A DNA stretch of 64,000 nucleotides. Source: DATHXC01 sp035459965 (lineage in GTDB: Bacteria > Pseudomonadota > Gammaproteobacteria > Burkholderiales > Methylophilaceae). The DNA is taken from the NCBI GenBank assembly GCA_035459965.1, contig DATHXC010000013.1:124001-188000 (forward strand). Reading direction: 5' to 3'. Shown here piece by piece: positions 33,279-41,518 of the stretch. The position numbers and the translations under genes were made by a program. The notes under the pieces were generated by a model. That model did no database searches and was not told the origin of the DNA. It worked only from the letters and a program-made list of their open reading frames with translations. Within the stretch, counting starts at the first letter, position 1. Each line of letters begins with the position of its first letter.

Positions 33279-33687
33279 GGCATTTTTCCTGTAAATATAG
33301 TTGGTAGCTTTAATTTACACTGAGTAGTAATTGGCTTGTGTCAGTAAGTGTCTGATTAATTCGTAGGATTTATTGAAGTCTGTTTTTCGATGAAAGTTAG
33401 CCATTTTGGGGAGAGTGAAATTGAGAGCTGGCTGCCAGCGTGAACTAAGTGGATGCTGGCAGCCACCACAGTGTTGCTTATAGCCAATTAGCCATTGTCA
33501 GTTTACGAGTTAAATTCATATAAGTTTATTTTGAACATATGCTTAGCAGGCTTGCCTACATTTGGGCATATAACCTGCTTAGGAGCGTTGTGGCATAAGG
33601 TGTTGTAAGACTTTTGTAAGAATCTGTGGGTATAACATTCCCATCCTCAATCTAATTACTGCTCAACTACTCAATATAAGGAATTTT
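33279..33687. other. 409-base non-coding region before the fasciclin gene
   Basis: No gene is supportable. It contains a perfect ten-base inverted repeat (33430-33439 with 33455-33464) without a T tract on either side, an interrupted hairpin around 33546-33578, and an 11-base-spaced direct repeat TTGTAAGA (33603 and 33614) just upstream of TATAAC (33631-33636), a plausible -10. A regulated promoter and long leader, or a small RNA, could sit here. Confidence 0.5.
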
Positions 33688-34146
33688 ATGAAGAAATTAT
33701 TAGCTATTTCACTCTTGGCAATGGGCGTATCGACATCGGCTTTTGCTGATGACCTGCTGGATACCATTACTGCTGATGGTTCATTCAAAACGTTTGTCAG
33801 CGCTATTAAGGCTGCGGACCTGACTGAATCATTCAAGGCTGCAGGACCAATCACTGTGTTTGCCCCAAACGATGCAGCTTTTGCCAAGCTTCCAAAGGCC
33901 AAGCTGAAAGCGTTGCTGGCTAATAAGGAAGAGCTTGCCAAGTTAATCAACCACCATCTGGTTGCCGGTAAAATCGGTAAGGCAGATGTTGATGCTGGCA
34001 AAGTAAAAACCGTTGAAGGAAGTGATCTGGCCTTATCTGTGAGTGAGGGTGTTAAAGTGGATAACGTAAAAGTGATCGGTAGTGAAATTGATGCAGATAA
34101 TGGCGTGATTCATGTGGTTGAAAACGTGCTCAAGCTTAAGAAATAA
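33688..34146 (+). CDS. Secreted fasciclin (FAS1) domain protein
   Basis: A 152-residue protein with a signal peptide (MKKLLAISLLAMGVSTSAFA) and one FAS1 domain. The two conserved family boxes are visible: GPITVFAPNDAAFAKLP (H1) and GVIHVVENVL (H2), with the YH-equivalent NHHLVAGK between. FAS1 proteins are thought to mediate adhesion or matrix contact. AAGGA precedes the ATG. It is a single-gene unit with its own terminator, and the long upstream region suggests control. Confidence 0.93.
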   Translation: MKKLLAISLLAMGVSTSAFADDLLDTITADGSFKTFVSAIKAADLTESFKAAGPITVFAPNDAAFAKLPKAKLKALLANKEELAKLINHHLVAGKIGKADVDAGKVKTVEGSDLALSVSEGVKVDNVKVIGSEIDADNGVIHVVENVLKLKK

Positions 34147-34172
34147 GCGCTGCAAAAGATTAAGAAGTAAAT

Positions 34173-34203
34173 AAAAAGGGAGCTTAGGCTCCCTTTTTAT
34201 TTT
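34173..34203. terminator. Bidirectional Rho-independent terminator
   Basis: Arms AAAAAGGGAGC (34173-34183) and GCTCCCTTTTT (34188-34198) with a four-base loop, then a T-rich tail. It lies between the fasciclin gene and the convergent RIO kinase gene. Confidence 0.88.
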
Positions 34204-34232
34204 GTAGTCACCAGCCCGGTATTTATTCCAAA

Positions 34233-35108
34233 CTATTTTTCGCGTGCAGTACGCGCTTCCGTTTGGGCTTGCACTATCAACAGTCGCTTTTTATCCTCAA
34301 CTGCCTGTGCCGCATTGATTTCACGCATCACACCAGCCACGTCAGCTTTCTTCTGCGTGGCCCTGAATTGACCTGTGAGTGTTACTTCGGGGTTGAGCAA
34401 GCCATGTTCATACAGATCCCAGATCTCTTTGCCATATTGGCTGGTCAGCAGCTGCGGAGCAAAACGTCCAAAATAGGCAGCAAGGTTGTCAACATCGCGC
34501 TCCAGCATACTTTTTGCATTGTTATTGCCTGCGGCATCGACCGCTTGTGGCAAGTCTATAATCACTGGCCCATCACTGCCCACCAGTATGTTGAACTCTG
34601 ACAAGTCGCCGTGAATGACGCCTGTACAAAGCATGCGTACCACCTGGTTAATCAGGAAAGCATGATATTCCAGCGCTTGTGCTTCAGATAACTCAACATC
34701 ATTCAGGCGCGGTGCGGCATTGCCGTCATCGCCCGTCACCAATTCCATCAGCAGCACGCCTTCGTAAAAATTATACGGTTTAGGCACGCGTATGCCGACA
34801 GCAGCAAGGCGATGCAAGGTGTCGACCTCATGACTTTGCCAGGCTTCTTCCTGTACTTTTCGCCCGTATTTACTGCCTTTTTCCATCGCACGTGCCTGGC
34901 GGCTGTTCTTTACTTTACGGCCTTCCTGATAAAGCACATTCTGGCGAAAGCTGCGCTGGTTCGCTTCTTTATACACTTTGGCGCAACGTACATCGTCGCC
35001 ACAGCGCACCACAAACACGACGGCTTCTTTACCGCTCATGAGCTGGCGTATGACTTCATCTATCAAGCCATCTTCAACCAGTGGGCTCAGTCTTGGGGGT
35101 ATCTTCAT
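34233..35108 (-). CDS. RIO-family serine/threonine kinase
   Basis: A 291-residue RIO1-like protein kinase. The nucleotide loop is GKEAVVFVVRCGDDVRCAKVYKE with Lys in CAKVY, the catalytic loop is HGDLSEFNILV, and the metal-binding Asp is in VIIDLPQAVD. These are strongly conserved in RIO kinases, which in eukaryotes act in ribosome assembly; the bacterial role is largely unknown. A basic N-terminal stretch (QNVLYQEGRKVKNSRQARAMEKGSKYG, about 65-95) could contact RNA. It has no related neighbours here. Confidence 0.9.
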   Translation of the reverse strand: MKIPPRLSPLVEDGLIDEVIRQLMSGKEAVVFVVRCGDDVRCAKVYKEANQRSFRQNVLYQEGRKVKNSRQARAMEKGSKYGRKVQEEAWQSHEVDTLHRLAAVGIRVPKPYNFYEGVLLMELVTGDDGNAAPRLNDVELSEAQALEYHAFLINQVVRMLCTGVIHGDLSEFNILVGSDGPVIIDLPQAVDAAGNNNAKSMLERDVDNLAAYFGRFAPQLLTSQYGKEIWDLYEHGLLNPEVTLTGQFRATQKKADVAGVMREINAAQAVEDKKRLLIVQAQTEARTAREK

Positions 35109-35231
35109 AATGACTATTTTACCCTGCTAATCACGATTAAATGCACCCTAACTGCGCATAAGCAAAATAATCAGCGTTAGAATGTATCAAACACATGGGG
35201 GTTACCAAGTCACTGATAAGGACGCGTGAAT

Positions 35232-35771
35232 ATGAGTAGAGTAAGCGATATTGTTTTATTCGCCAGATATAACGAATGGATGAATATCAAGGTTTATGAA
35301 ACGGCAGGCCAGTTATCAGCAGAGGAGCTACTACTGGATCGCAAAGCCTTTTTTGGCTCCATTCTGGGGAGTCTCAATCATATCTTTATTGCGGACATGA
35401 TCTGGCTAAAACGCTTTAGCCATCATCCTGCGAATCATTCCGCGCTAAAGGTGATCACTGCCATGCAGGATCCGCGCTCACTGGATGAGTTGAGATTTAT
35501 TAATTTTTCCGAGCTAACTAAACAGCGTCATTTCCTGGATAGCGTCATATTGAGCTGGACTGCTCAACTCACCGAGGAAGATCTGGAGTATGTCGTGCAT
35601 TATCGAAATATGAAGGGTATGCCCGCAGATAAAAAGCTGGGTAGCCTGCTACTGCATTTCTTCAATCATCAAACGCATCATCGTGGCCAGGTCTCAACCT
35701 TACTGAGTCAGTGTGGCCTGGATGTGGGCGTCACTGACTTGCAGGCGTTGATTCCTGATGCAGCCGATTAG
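35232..35771 (+). CDS. DinB-family putative metal-dependent hydrolase
   Basis: A 179-residue four-helix-bundle protein of the DinB/YfiT-like fold. Starting MSRVSDIVLFARYNEWMN, it has GSILGSLNHIFIADMIWLKRF and HFFNHQTHHRGQVSTLL; the three histidines (LNHI, HQTHH) form the usual metal site. Substrates of this group are commonly thiol adducts or unknown. The ATG at 35232 has AAGGA nine bases upstream; GTG 35226 is less likely. Transcribed alone. Confidence 0.9.
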   Translation: MSRVSDIVLFARYNEWMNIKVYETAGQLSAEELLLDRKAFFGSILGSLNHIFIADMIWLKRFSHHPANHSALKVITAMQDPRSLDELRFINFSELTKQRHFLDSVILSWTAQLTEEDLEYVVHYRNMKGMPADKKLGSLLLHFFNHQTHHRGQVSTLLSQCGLDVGVTDLQALIPDAAD

Positions 35772-35909
35772 CCTTGAAATATTGCCTGTCAGAAAGTTCC
35801 TACATTTCCCTTCCATCGTTACCTATAGTTGAATTCCTCGCTATTGCTTAAATTAGTGATCAATGCTTCAGTAATCTAACTAGCTATTCAACTTAAAGGT
35901 GACCAAAGC

Positions 35910-37976
35910 ATGAGAACTTTAAAAGAAGGGTTGCCTTATCCAAGAGGTGCCAGCTTCGACGGTAAGGGTACCAATTTCGCGATTTTCTCGGATCATGCGA
36001 CCAGCGTCACCCTATGTCTGTTCAATAAAGACGGTAGCTCCGAAAGCGAGCGTGTCCAGCTCAAGGAATGTACCAATGGTGTCTGGCATGGATACCTGGA
36101 TGATATCAAGCCAGGGCAGCTCTACGGCTACCGGTTGGACGGGCCATGGGCACCGATGGAAGGGCAGCGCTTTAATGCCAACAAACTGTTATTAGACCCT
36201 TATGCAAGGAAGCTCTCGGGCGCAATCAAATGGGATGATTCACTCTACGGCTACACCATCAGCGATCTGCCGGATGCAGACCTGGTGATGGATGGGCGGG
36301 ATAGCGCCGCCTTCATGCCCAAGGGGATTGTGATTGATCCCGCAACGCTGGTTAAAGCCCCAAAGCCCAATGTGCGCTGGCCGAAGACTGTTATTTACGA
36401 GGCCCATGTCAAGGGCTTGACCATGCAGCACCCGCTTATCCCCAGTGATATCCGCGGTACCTTTGCAGCACTCAGTGATTCTGCCTTGATTAGTCATTTG
36501 CAGAAGATAGGCGTGACCGCTATAGAGCTATTGCCCATCCATGCCTTTAGCCAAGATAGGCATCTGCTGGAGAAAAATCTGGCTAACTACTGGGGCTACA
36601 ACACACTCTCGTATTTTGCTGCAGAGCCTGGTTATATGGGCTCTGGCGAGCTAGAAGAAATTGCAAAAACGGTGGATACCTTGCACGAAGCCGGCATCGA
36701 GGTGATCCTGGATGTGGTCTACAACCATACATGTGAGGGCAATCACCTGGGACCAACCTTGTCATGGAAGGGCATTGATAACCTTAGTTACTACAAGGAG
36801 CTACCGGGTAACCCCAGGTACTACGACAACCTCACTGGCTGCGGCAATGCACTAAATACTGCACACCCTAAAATATTGCAAATGATCATGGATAGCCTGC
36901 GCATGTGGGCCAGAGTCTATGGGATTGATGGTTTCAGGTTTGACCTGGCATTAACGCTGGGCCGTAATGAAAGCGGCTTTACCAGGGATCACGCTTTGTT
37001 CCATGCCATGTTGCAAGACCCTGAGCTTAATAAGTGCAAGCTCATCGCCGAGCCTTGGGATGTCGGCCCGGGTGGCTTCCAGTTAGGCTCATTCCCGCCT
37101 GGTTTTTCAGAATGGAATGGCGACTACCGCGATGTCACCCGCGAGTTTTGGACAGGCAAGGAGGGCACACTCTCTAAATTTGCCAGTCGTTTTGCCGCAT
37201 CCAGCGACCTGTTCAACGAACAGCATCGCAGGCCTTGGTCCAGCGTTAATTTCATCACAGCACACGATGGCTTTACATTGCATGACCTGGTTTCATACAA
37301 TGAAAAACATAATGATGCGAATGGCGAAGATAACAACGATGGCGCTAACGATAACCGTAGCTGGAACTGTGGCGCTGAGGGTGAAACAGAGTCAGTGGAA
37401 ATTAATGCCCTGAGAAGCCAGCAAAAACGTAACTTCCTGGCCACCCTGTTTTTATCACAAGGCGTTCCCATGATATTGGCCGGGGATGAGCTCAATAACT
37501 CACAAGCGGGCAATAACAATACCTATTGCCAGGATAGTGAGCTAGGCTGGGTGAATTGGGACAAAGCGGATGATGCCCTGATTGATTTTGTGGGCGAGCT
37601 GGCAGCGCTGCGTAAAAAATATAATGCGATATCCAGGGCGGAGTTTGTAACAGGCAAGCTAAATGAGCATGGTAACTCGGATGTCGCCTGGTTTAACGTG
37701 AATGGCGAAATCATGTCGAGCGAGCAGTGGAATGACCCCAACAGCAAAGCCATGGGGGTTAAATTTGTTTCGCCTAATAAAAATGAATCAGCAGTGTTGG
37801 TGTTTCTCAATGCATCACATGTTGCAGTACAAGCCAAAATGCCCTACTGTGAAAGTCATGCATGGAAAGCGCTAATCAATACGGCATTACAACCTGCGAT
37901 TACAACTGCTGAGAATACGATCCAGCTGGAGCCGCGCTCAGTGTATGTGTACGAAGGCAATTTGATTAAGAAATAG
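35910..37976 (+). CDS. glgX: Glycogen debranching enzyme GlgX (isoamylase type)
   Basis: A 688-residue GH13 enzyme that removes short branches from limit dextrin. An N-terminal carbohydrate-binding domain (PRGASFDGKGTNFAIFSDHA) precedes the barrel. Catalytic regions: DVVYNHTCEGN (I), FRFDLALTLGR (II, with the nucleophile Asp), LIAEPWDVGPGG (III, with the acid Glu) and FITAHDGFTLHDLV (IV). NHTCEGN and VSYNEKHNDANGEDNNDG are typical of GlgX. No other glycogen genes are in the window, so it is an orphan at this place. Confidence 0.95.
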   Translation: MRTLKEGLPYPRGASFDGKGTNFAIFSDHATSVTLCLFNKDGSSESERVQLKECTNGVWHGYLDDIKPGQLYGYRLDGPWAPMEGQRFNANKLLLDPYARKLSGAIKWDDSLYGYTISDLPDADLVMDGRDSAAFMPKGIVIDPATLVKAPKPNVRWPKTVIYEAHVKGLTMQHPLIPSDIRGTFAALSDSALISHLQKIGVTAIELLPIHAFSQDRHLLEKNLANYWGYNTLSYFAAEPGYMGSGELEEIAKTVDTLHEAGIEVILDVVYNHTCEGNHLGPTLSWKGIDNLSYYKELPGNPRYYDNLTGCGNALNTAHPKILQMIMDSLRMWARVYGIDGFRFDLALTLGRNESGFTRDHALFHAMLQDPELNKCKLIAEPWDVGPGGFQLGSFPPGFSEWNGDYRDVTREFWTGKEGTLSKFASRFAASSDLFNEQHRRPWSSVNFITAHDGFTLHDLVSYNEKHNDANGEDNNDGANDNRSWNCGAEGETESVEINALRSQQKRNFLATLFLSQGVPMILAGDELNNSQAGNNNTYCQDSELGWVNWDKADDALIDFVGELAALRKKYNAISRAEFVTGKLNEHGNSDVAWFNVNGEIMSSEQWNDPNSKAMGVKFVSPNKNESAVLVFLNASHVAVQAKMPYCESHAWKALINTALQPAITTAENTIQLEPRSVYVYEGNLIKK

Positions 37977-38076
37977 GGTTGGCTGGTGTAGCTCATAAGA
38001 CTAATATTAGGCATGCTATTAATTGTTGTTACTTTGTTAATCGTTATTAATTTTGGCTAATTAGAGAGCATATAAA

Positions 38077-38784
38077 TTGCCCAGTCGCCGCAGCCCCAAG
38101 CAGAATCGTTTGTTGTCCAGATTAGAGCCTGCTAGTTATGAAAAGCTTTTGCCTGATCTGGAGCTTATGGCTTTACCCAGAGACTGCGATATATACCAAA
38201 AAGCAGGCAAGATAGACTATATCTATTTCCCTATCAGCAGCATTGTTGCGATAGTCAATACTCTGGAAGATGGCACTTCGCCAGAGGTGGCCGTGATTGG
38301 TAATGACGGCCTGGTTGGCTTCAGCACTTTCATGGGAACTCAATTACCGACTAGCAGGGTAGTTGTACAAAGCGCTGGCTTTGGTTACCGCATTAAAGCC
38401 ACGATTGCAAAGAAACTGTTTGAGAGTGATCCCGAATTCAGGAGTTTGATTCTGCGTTATATTCACGTGCTATTTACGCAATCTGCACAAATAGCCGCCT
38501 GCAATCGCTATCATAATATTGAGCAGCAGGTATGCCGGTTCCTGCTCACCAGCCTGGACAGGTGGAACTCAAACCGTATCAGCTTGACCCACCAACGTGT
38601 TGCAGACCTGCTTGGTGTAAGACGTGCCGGGGTTTCAGAGGTTTCTGCCAAATTAGCCGACACTGGCTATATTAAATATCATCGTGGATGCGTCACGGTA
38701 CTTGATCGGTCTGGATTAGAAACCAATGCCTGCGAATGTTATCAGGTGATTAAAACCGAAACTGATTCCTTGCTACAGCAATAA
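38077..38784 (+). CDS. Crp/Fnr-family regulator without Fe-S cysteines
   Basis: A 235-residue regulator of the Crp superfamily with an N-terminal cNMP-like barrel (IDYIYFPISSIVAIVNTLEDG, GNDGLVGFSTFMG) and a C-terminal winged helix (THQRVADLLGVRRAGVSEVSAKL). It lacks the FNR cysteine cluster and the Crp cAMP-phosphate motif (RPSRSAM-type), and its recognition helix RRAGVSEVSAKL differs from FNR. This group is common in proteobacteria, with unknown ligands. A TTG start at 38077 is used; the best upstream site is GAGAG. Confidence 0.82.
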   Translation: MPSRRSPKQNRLLSRLEPASYEKLLPDLELMALPRDCDIYQKAGKIDYIYFPISSIVAIVNTLEDGTSPEVAVIGNDGLVGFSTFMGTQLPTSRVVVQSAGFGYRIKATIAKKLFESDPEFRSLILRYIHVLFTQSAQIAACNRYHNIEQQVCRFLLTSLDRWNSNRISLTHQRVADLLGVRRAGVSEVSAKLADTGYIKYHRGCVTVLDRSGLETNACECYQVIKTETDSLLQQ

Positions 38785-39029
38785 CTCCCTGTTCTATCCC
38801 CCTGTAAATGCAGTGATTAGCTGCATGCCCCAAGTGCTTAGCTTATAACTTAGCTACAATTTCCTCAGCTCTAAACTCATGCTTGATATGTACGATAACG
38901 GACAGATCGCGGCCTTTAGATATGACATTATTTGCGCATAGCCTGATTTTGCCATGGAGTATTTATTATCGAGAATTACTCCACAGCGGCTTTATACCTG
39001 AACAATTATTGAAGGATGGAGCATTGATC

Positions 39030-39542
39030 ATGACACCTACACAAAATGCTAAAGTGTTGGGCTGCAATATGATTATATTAGTAGCCAGCGGAGTAGACTT
39101 GGATGCCATAGTTGCTGTGCGTTCCACGTTAAAAGAATCAGGAATAACCACCTTGGTAGTCGCCTCTCATCCAGGTGCCATTAAAAGTGCACAAGGTATT
39201 CCAGTGGTTGTAGATTGCAGTTTGCCTTTAGATGAGTCATTGCAGTTCGATGCAGTTTTTATACCGGGCGGAACAGGAGTCGAACGTCTATCTGCTGATG
39301 AGAATGCCTTGATGTTTATCCGCAAGGCCTATAAAAATGGCAAGGTCATTTCTTCTTCGGATGGAGGTGAACGGCTGGTGATCAAGTCCGCACAGTCAGC
39401 ACAACTCCCCAATGGTGCATTTATTGGGGAAGGCGTCATTAATCACTCAGATAATGACACTCATTTTTTCAGGCGCCTGATAGATGCAATTGCGCAACGC
39501 AATAGCTTCAATCGCCCTGATATCGATTTAATTTCTGGATGA
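39030..39542 (+). CDS. Stand-alone class I glutamine-amidotransferase-like domain, catalase C-terminal type
   Basis: A 170-residue DJ-1/PfpI-fold protein. The closest pattern is the extra C-terminal domain of large catalases such as HPII: VRSTLKESGI, ASHPGAIKSAQGIPVVVD, FDAVFIPGGTGVERL and RKAYKNGKVISS. The nucleophile-elbow cysteine of PfpI-type proteases is absent (SSSDGGERLV), so it is probably not a protease. No catalase gene adjoins it. The ATG at 39030 has GGAG eight bases upstream; the frame is open to 38883 but that extension looks unlike the family. Confidence 0.75.
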   Translation: MTPTQNAKVLGCNMIILVASGVDLDAIVAVRSTLKESGITTLVVASHPGAIKSAQGIPVVVDCSLPLDESLQFDAVFIPGGTGVERLSADENALMFIRKAYKNGKVISSSDGGERLVIKSAQSAQLPNGAFIGEGVINHSDNDTHFFRRLIDAIAQRNSFNRPDIDLISG

Positions 39543-39553
39543 CAATAAGTAAA

Positions 39554-39610
39554 GCCACCAAGACTTAAGCCCCATATTCAATTTTTGTGTGGGACTTAAG
39601 TCTTGGTGGC
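39554..39610. terminator. Long hairpin terminator between convergent genes
   Basis: Arms 39554-39576 and 39588-39610 pair over 16 perfect bases (GCCACCAAGACTTAAG) plus further pairs, around an 11-base loop. On the minus strand it is followed by TTTACTTATT, so it serves the sugar dehydrogenase gene best. Confidence 0.78.
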
Positions 39611-39621
39611 TTCAAGTTCTC

Positions 39622-40938
39622 TTAATTAGGGCTAACCCGCCACACCGTATTACCGACATCATCGGCTACCAATAGTGCACCCGGCTTGTCGATTACTACC
39701 CCAACAGGCCTGCCATAAGCTTCGCCATTAGAGCTCAGGAATCCAGTCAGCACATCTTCGGCTGGGCCATTGGGTTGCCCGCTGGCGAATGGTACAAATA
39801 TTACCTTGTAACCACTTGCTGGCTTGCGGTTCCATGAGCCATGCTGGCCGATGAAGGCGCCATTGGCGTATTTGCTAGGGAGCAGGGTTCCTGAGTTGAA
39901 AGTTAAACCCAGCGAGGCAGTATGCGAGCCAAGCGCGTAATCCGGTGATATGGCTTTGGCTACCAGGTCGGGTCGTGCTGGCTTGATGCGATCATCCAGA
40001 TGCTGACCGTAGTAGCTGTATGGCCAGCCGTAAAACGCACCGTCTGTGACCGAGGTAATGTAGTCAGGTACTAGGTCATTGCCAAGTTCGTCACGCTCAT
40101 TGACGGCAGTCCACAGCTTGCCGGTTTGAGGTTCCCACGCTAGCCCATTGGGGTTGCGTAAGCCTGAGGCAAATACGCGCGATCGACCTGTAGTAACTTC
40201 AATTTCCAGAATAGCAGCACGCTCTACCTCGTTTTCCATACCATTTTCGCCAACGTTACTATTGGAACCGGAGGTGGCATATAAAAATGCACCATCCTGG
40301 CTAGCAATGATGTTTTTCGTCCAATGATGATTGATAGGTCCTGCTGGCAGACTGGCAACCTTGGTTCCAGCGTCAGTAATTTGTGTGGCACCTTCCTCGT
40401 AAGGAAAACGCATGACCGCATCAGTATTGGCGATATACAAATTATTCTCTATGAGTGCCATGCCGAATGGAGAGTTGAGTCCATCCATGAAAATGGTGCG
40501 GGTTTCGGCAATGCCATCACCATCACTATCACGTAACAGCATGATGCGGTTGGGGCTGATCACGCCTGCACCCGCCCGGCTCATGAACCATTTACTGATA
40601 CGCGCCCTGATGCCACCATTGTCGTCTGACTTAGCGGGGGAATTAGTTTCCGCCACCAGCACATCGCCATTTGGCAATACGTATAGCCATCGCGGATGAT
40701 TGAGATTATTGGCATAAGCATTCACTTTTAAACCCTCAGCTGCCGTTGGTTTTGCATCTGTCGACCAACCGATGGCTTTGGCTACATGTACAGTAGGCAA
40801 TAGAGAACTTGAAGGTGCCGGCAAATTGGGGCTGGAGCCCATGCCAGCGTCAATGGTTGCCTTGGAGGTTTCGCCGCAAGCGGCTAAGCTCATCAGGACG
40901 ACGCTGGCTAGCAAATAGGAACGAGAGTATTTAAACAT
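39622..40938 (-). CDS. PQQ-dependent sugar (glucose/sorbosone-type) dehydrogenase
   Basis: A 438-residue secreted or lipid-anchored protein (lipobox-like LAACGE near residue 19-24) with the six-bladed propeller of soluble glucose and sorbosone dehydrogenases. Visible blocks are GLKVNAYANNLNHPRWLYVLPNG, VLVAETNSP, SPFGMALIENNLYIANTDAVMRFPY, HHWTKNIIASQDGAFLYATSGSN, GLRNPNGLAWEPQTGKLWTAVNERDELG and FIGQHGSWNRKPASGYKVIF; QHGS and the Arg/His residues are family PQQ and sugar contacts. It would pass electrons to the periplasmic chain. Monocistronic. Confidence 0.88.
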   Translation of the reverse strand: MFKYSRSYLLASVVLMSLAACGETSKATIDAGMGSSPNLPAPSSSLLPTVHVAKAIGWSTDAKPTAAEGLKVNAYANNLNHPRWLYVLPNGDVLVAETNSPAKSDDNGGIRARISKWFMSRAGAGVISPNRIMLLRDSDGDGIAETRTIFMDGLNSPFGMALIENNLYIANTDAVMRFPYEEGATQITDAGTKVASLPAGPINHHWTKNIIASQDGAFLYATSGSNSNVGENGMENEVERAAILEIEVTTGRSRVFASGLRNPNGLAWEPQTGKLWTAVNERDELGNDLVPDYITSVTDGAFYGWPYSYYGQHLDDRIKPARPDLVAKAISPDYALGSHTASLGLTFNSGTLLPSKYANGAFIGQHGSWNRKPASGYKVIFVPFASGQPNGPAEDVLTGFLSSNGEAYGRPVGVVIDKPGALLVADDVGNTVWRVSPN

Positions 40939-40997
40939 TTGATGCCTTTAAACTTAATTAAATATGTAACTTCACAAAGTAGTCTTGACTGGTTTGT

Positions 40998-41084
40998 CTA
41001 CTTGGCTGGCTTGTTTAACAGATATCTGGTGAGTTTCTTGGTGACATAGCTGATGACGATAGTTTTAAAGAGAAGTTTGATCAT
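40998..41084 (-). CDS. Candidate 28-residue membrane peptide
   Basis: MIKLLFKTIVISYVTKKLTR then YLLNKPAK is encoded after a strong AGGAG ribosome site seven bases from the ATG (41091-41095). The peptide is basic at both ends with a short hydrophobic core, as in many small membrane proteins. It sits in the 296-base gap between the sugar dehydrogenase and DUF2789 genes. No family is recognised. Chance occurrence cannot be excluded. Confidence 0.45.
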   Translation of the reverse strand: MIKLLFKTIVISYVTKKLTRYLLNKPAK

Positions 41085-41233
41085 GATAGTCTCCTGATGG
41101 TTATAGCTTGATCATAGTGCGTTTGCTATTGTAGGCCTATAGTATTCGTCTGATTTTCTTGTAGGACAACATGAATCATGAGATGAAGGGAATTGGCCGT
41201 AACTTAACCGAATATTTTTAAGTGAGAGTAAAA

Positions 41234-41473
41234 ATGGAAACACCGGCACATAGCATTAACAACTTATTCGCTCAACTCGGTCTGGATTCAGATGATGCAT
41301 CCATTGCAAGTTTTATCCAGACTCATGGCCCCCTGGACCATAAAGTCGTACTGTCAGAAGCTAGTTTCTGGACTGCCTCGCAGGCAGCCTTTCTTCGTGA
41401 AGAAATTACCAAGGATGCAGACTGGGCAGAAGTCATTGATCAACTCAATGCGGCACTGCATGAGGCTAGCTGA
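41234..41473 (+). CDS. DUF2789 family protein
   Basis: A 79-residue acidic protein with HSINNLFAQLGLDSDDASIASFIQTHGPL and SFWTASQAAFLREEITKDADWAEVIDQLNAAL, which match DUF2789, a small helical family of unknown function in proteobacteria. The ATG at 41234 agrees with the usual family start; GTG 41222 is the only longer option. It ends 45 bases before the convergent rhomboid gene. Confidence 0.85.
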   Translation: METPAHSINNLFAQLGLDSDDASIASFIQTHGPLDHKVVLSEASFWTASQAAFLREEITKDADWAEVIDQLNAALHEAS

Positions 41474-41518
41474 TTAGCTGTGGTTTAGGCGTAAGCTCTG
41501 CAAAGTTGCGCTTAAAGG

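Noticed and set aside
38883..39029. N-terminal extension of the catalase-type domain protein
   Set aside because: The residues do not resemble the family, and ATG 39030 has a better ribosome site.
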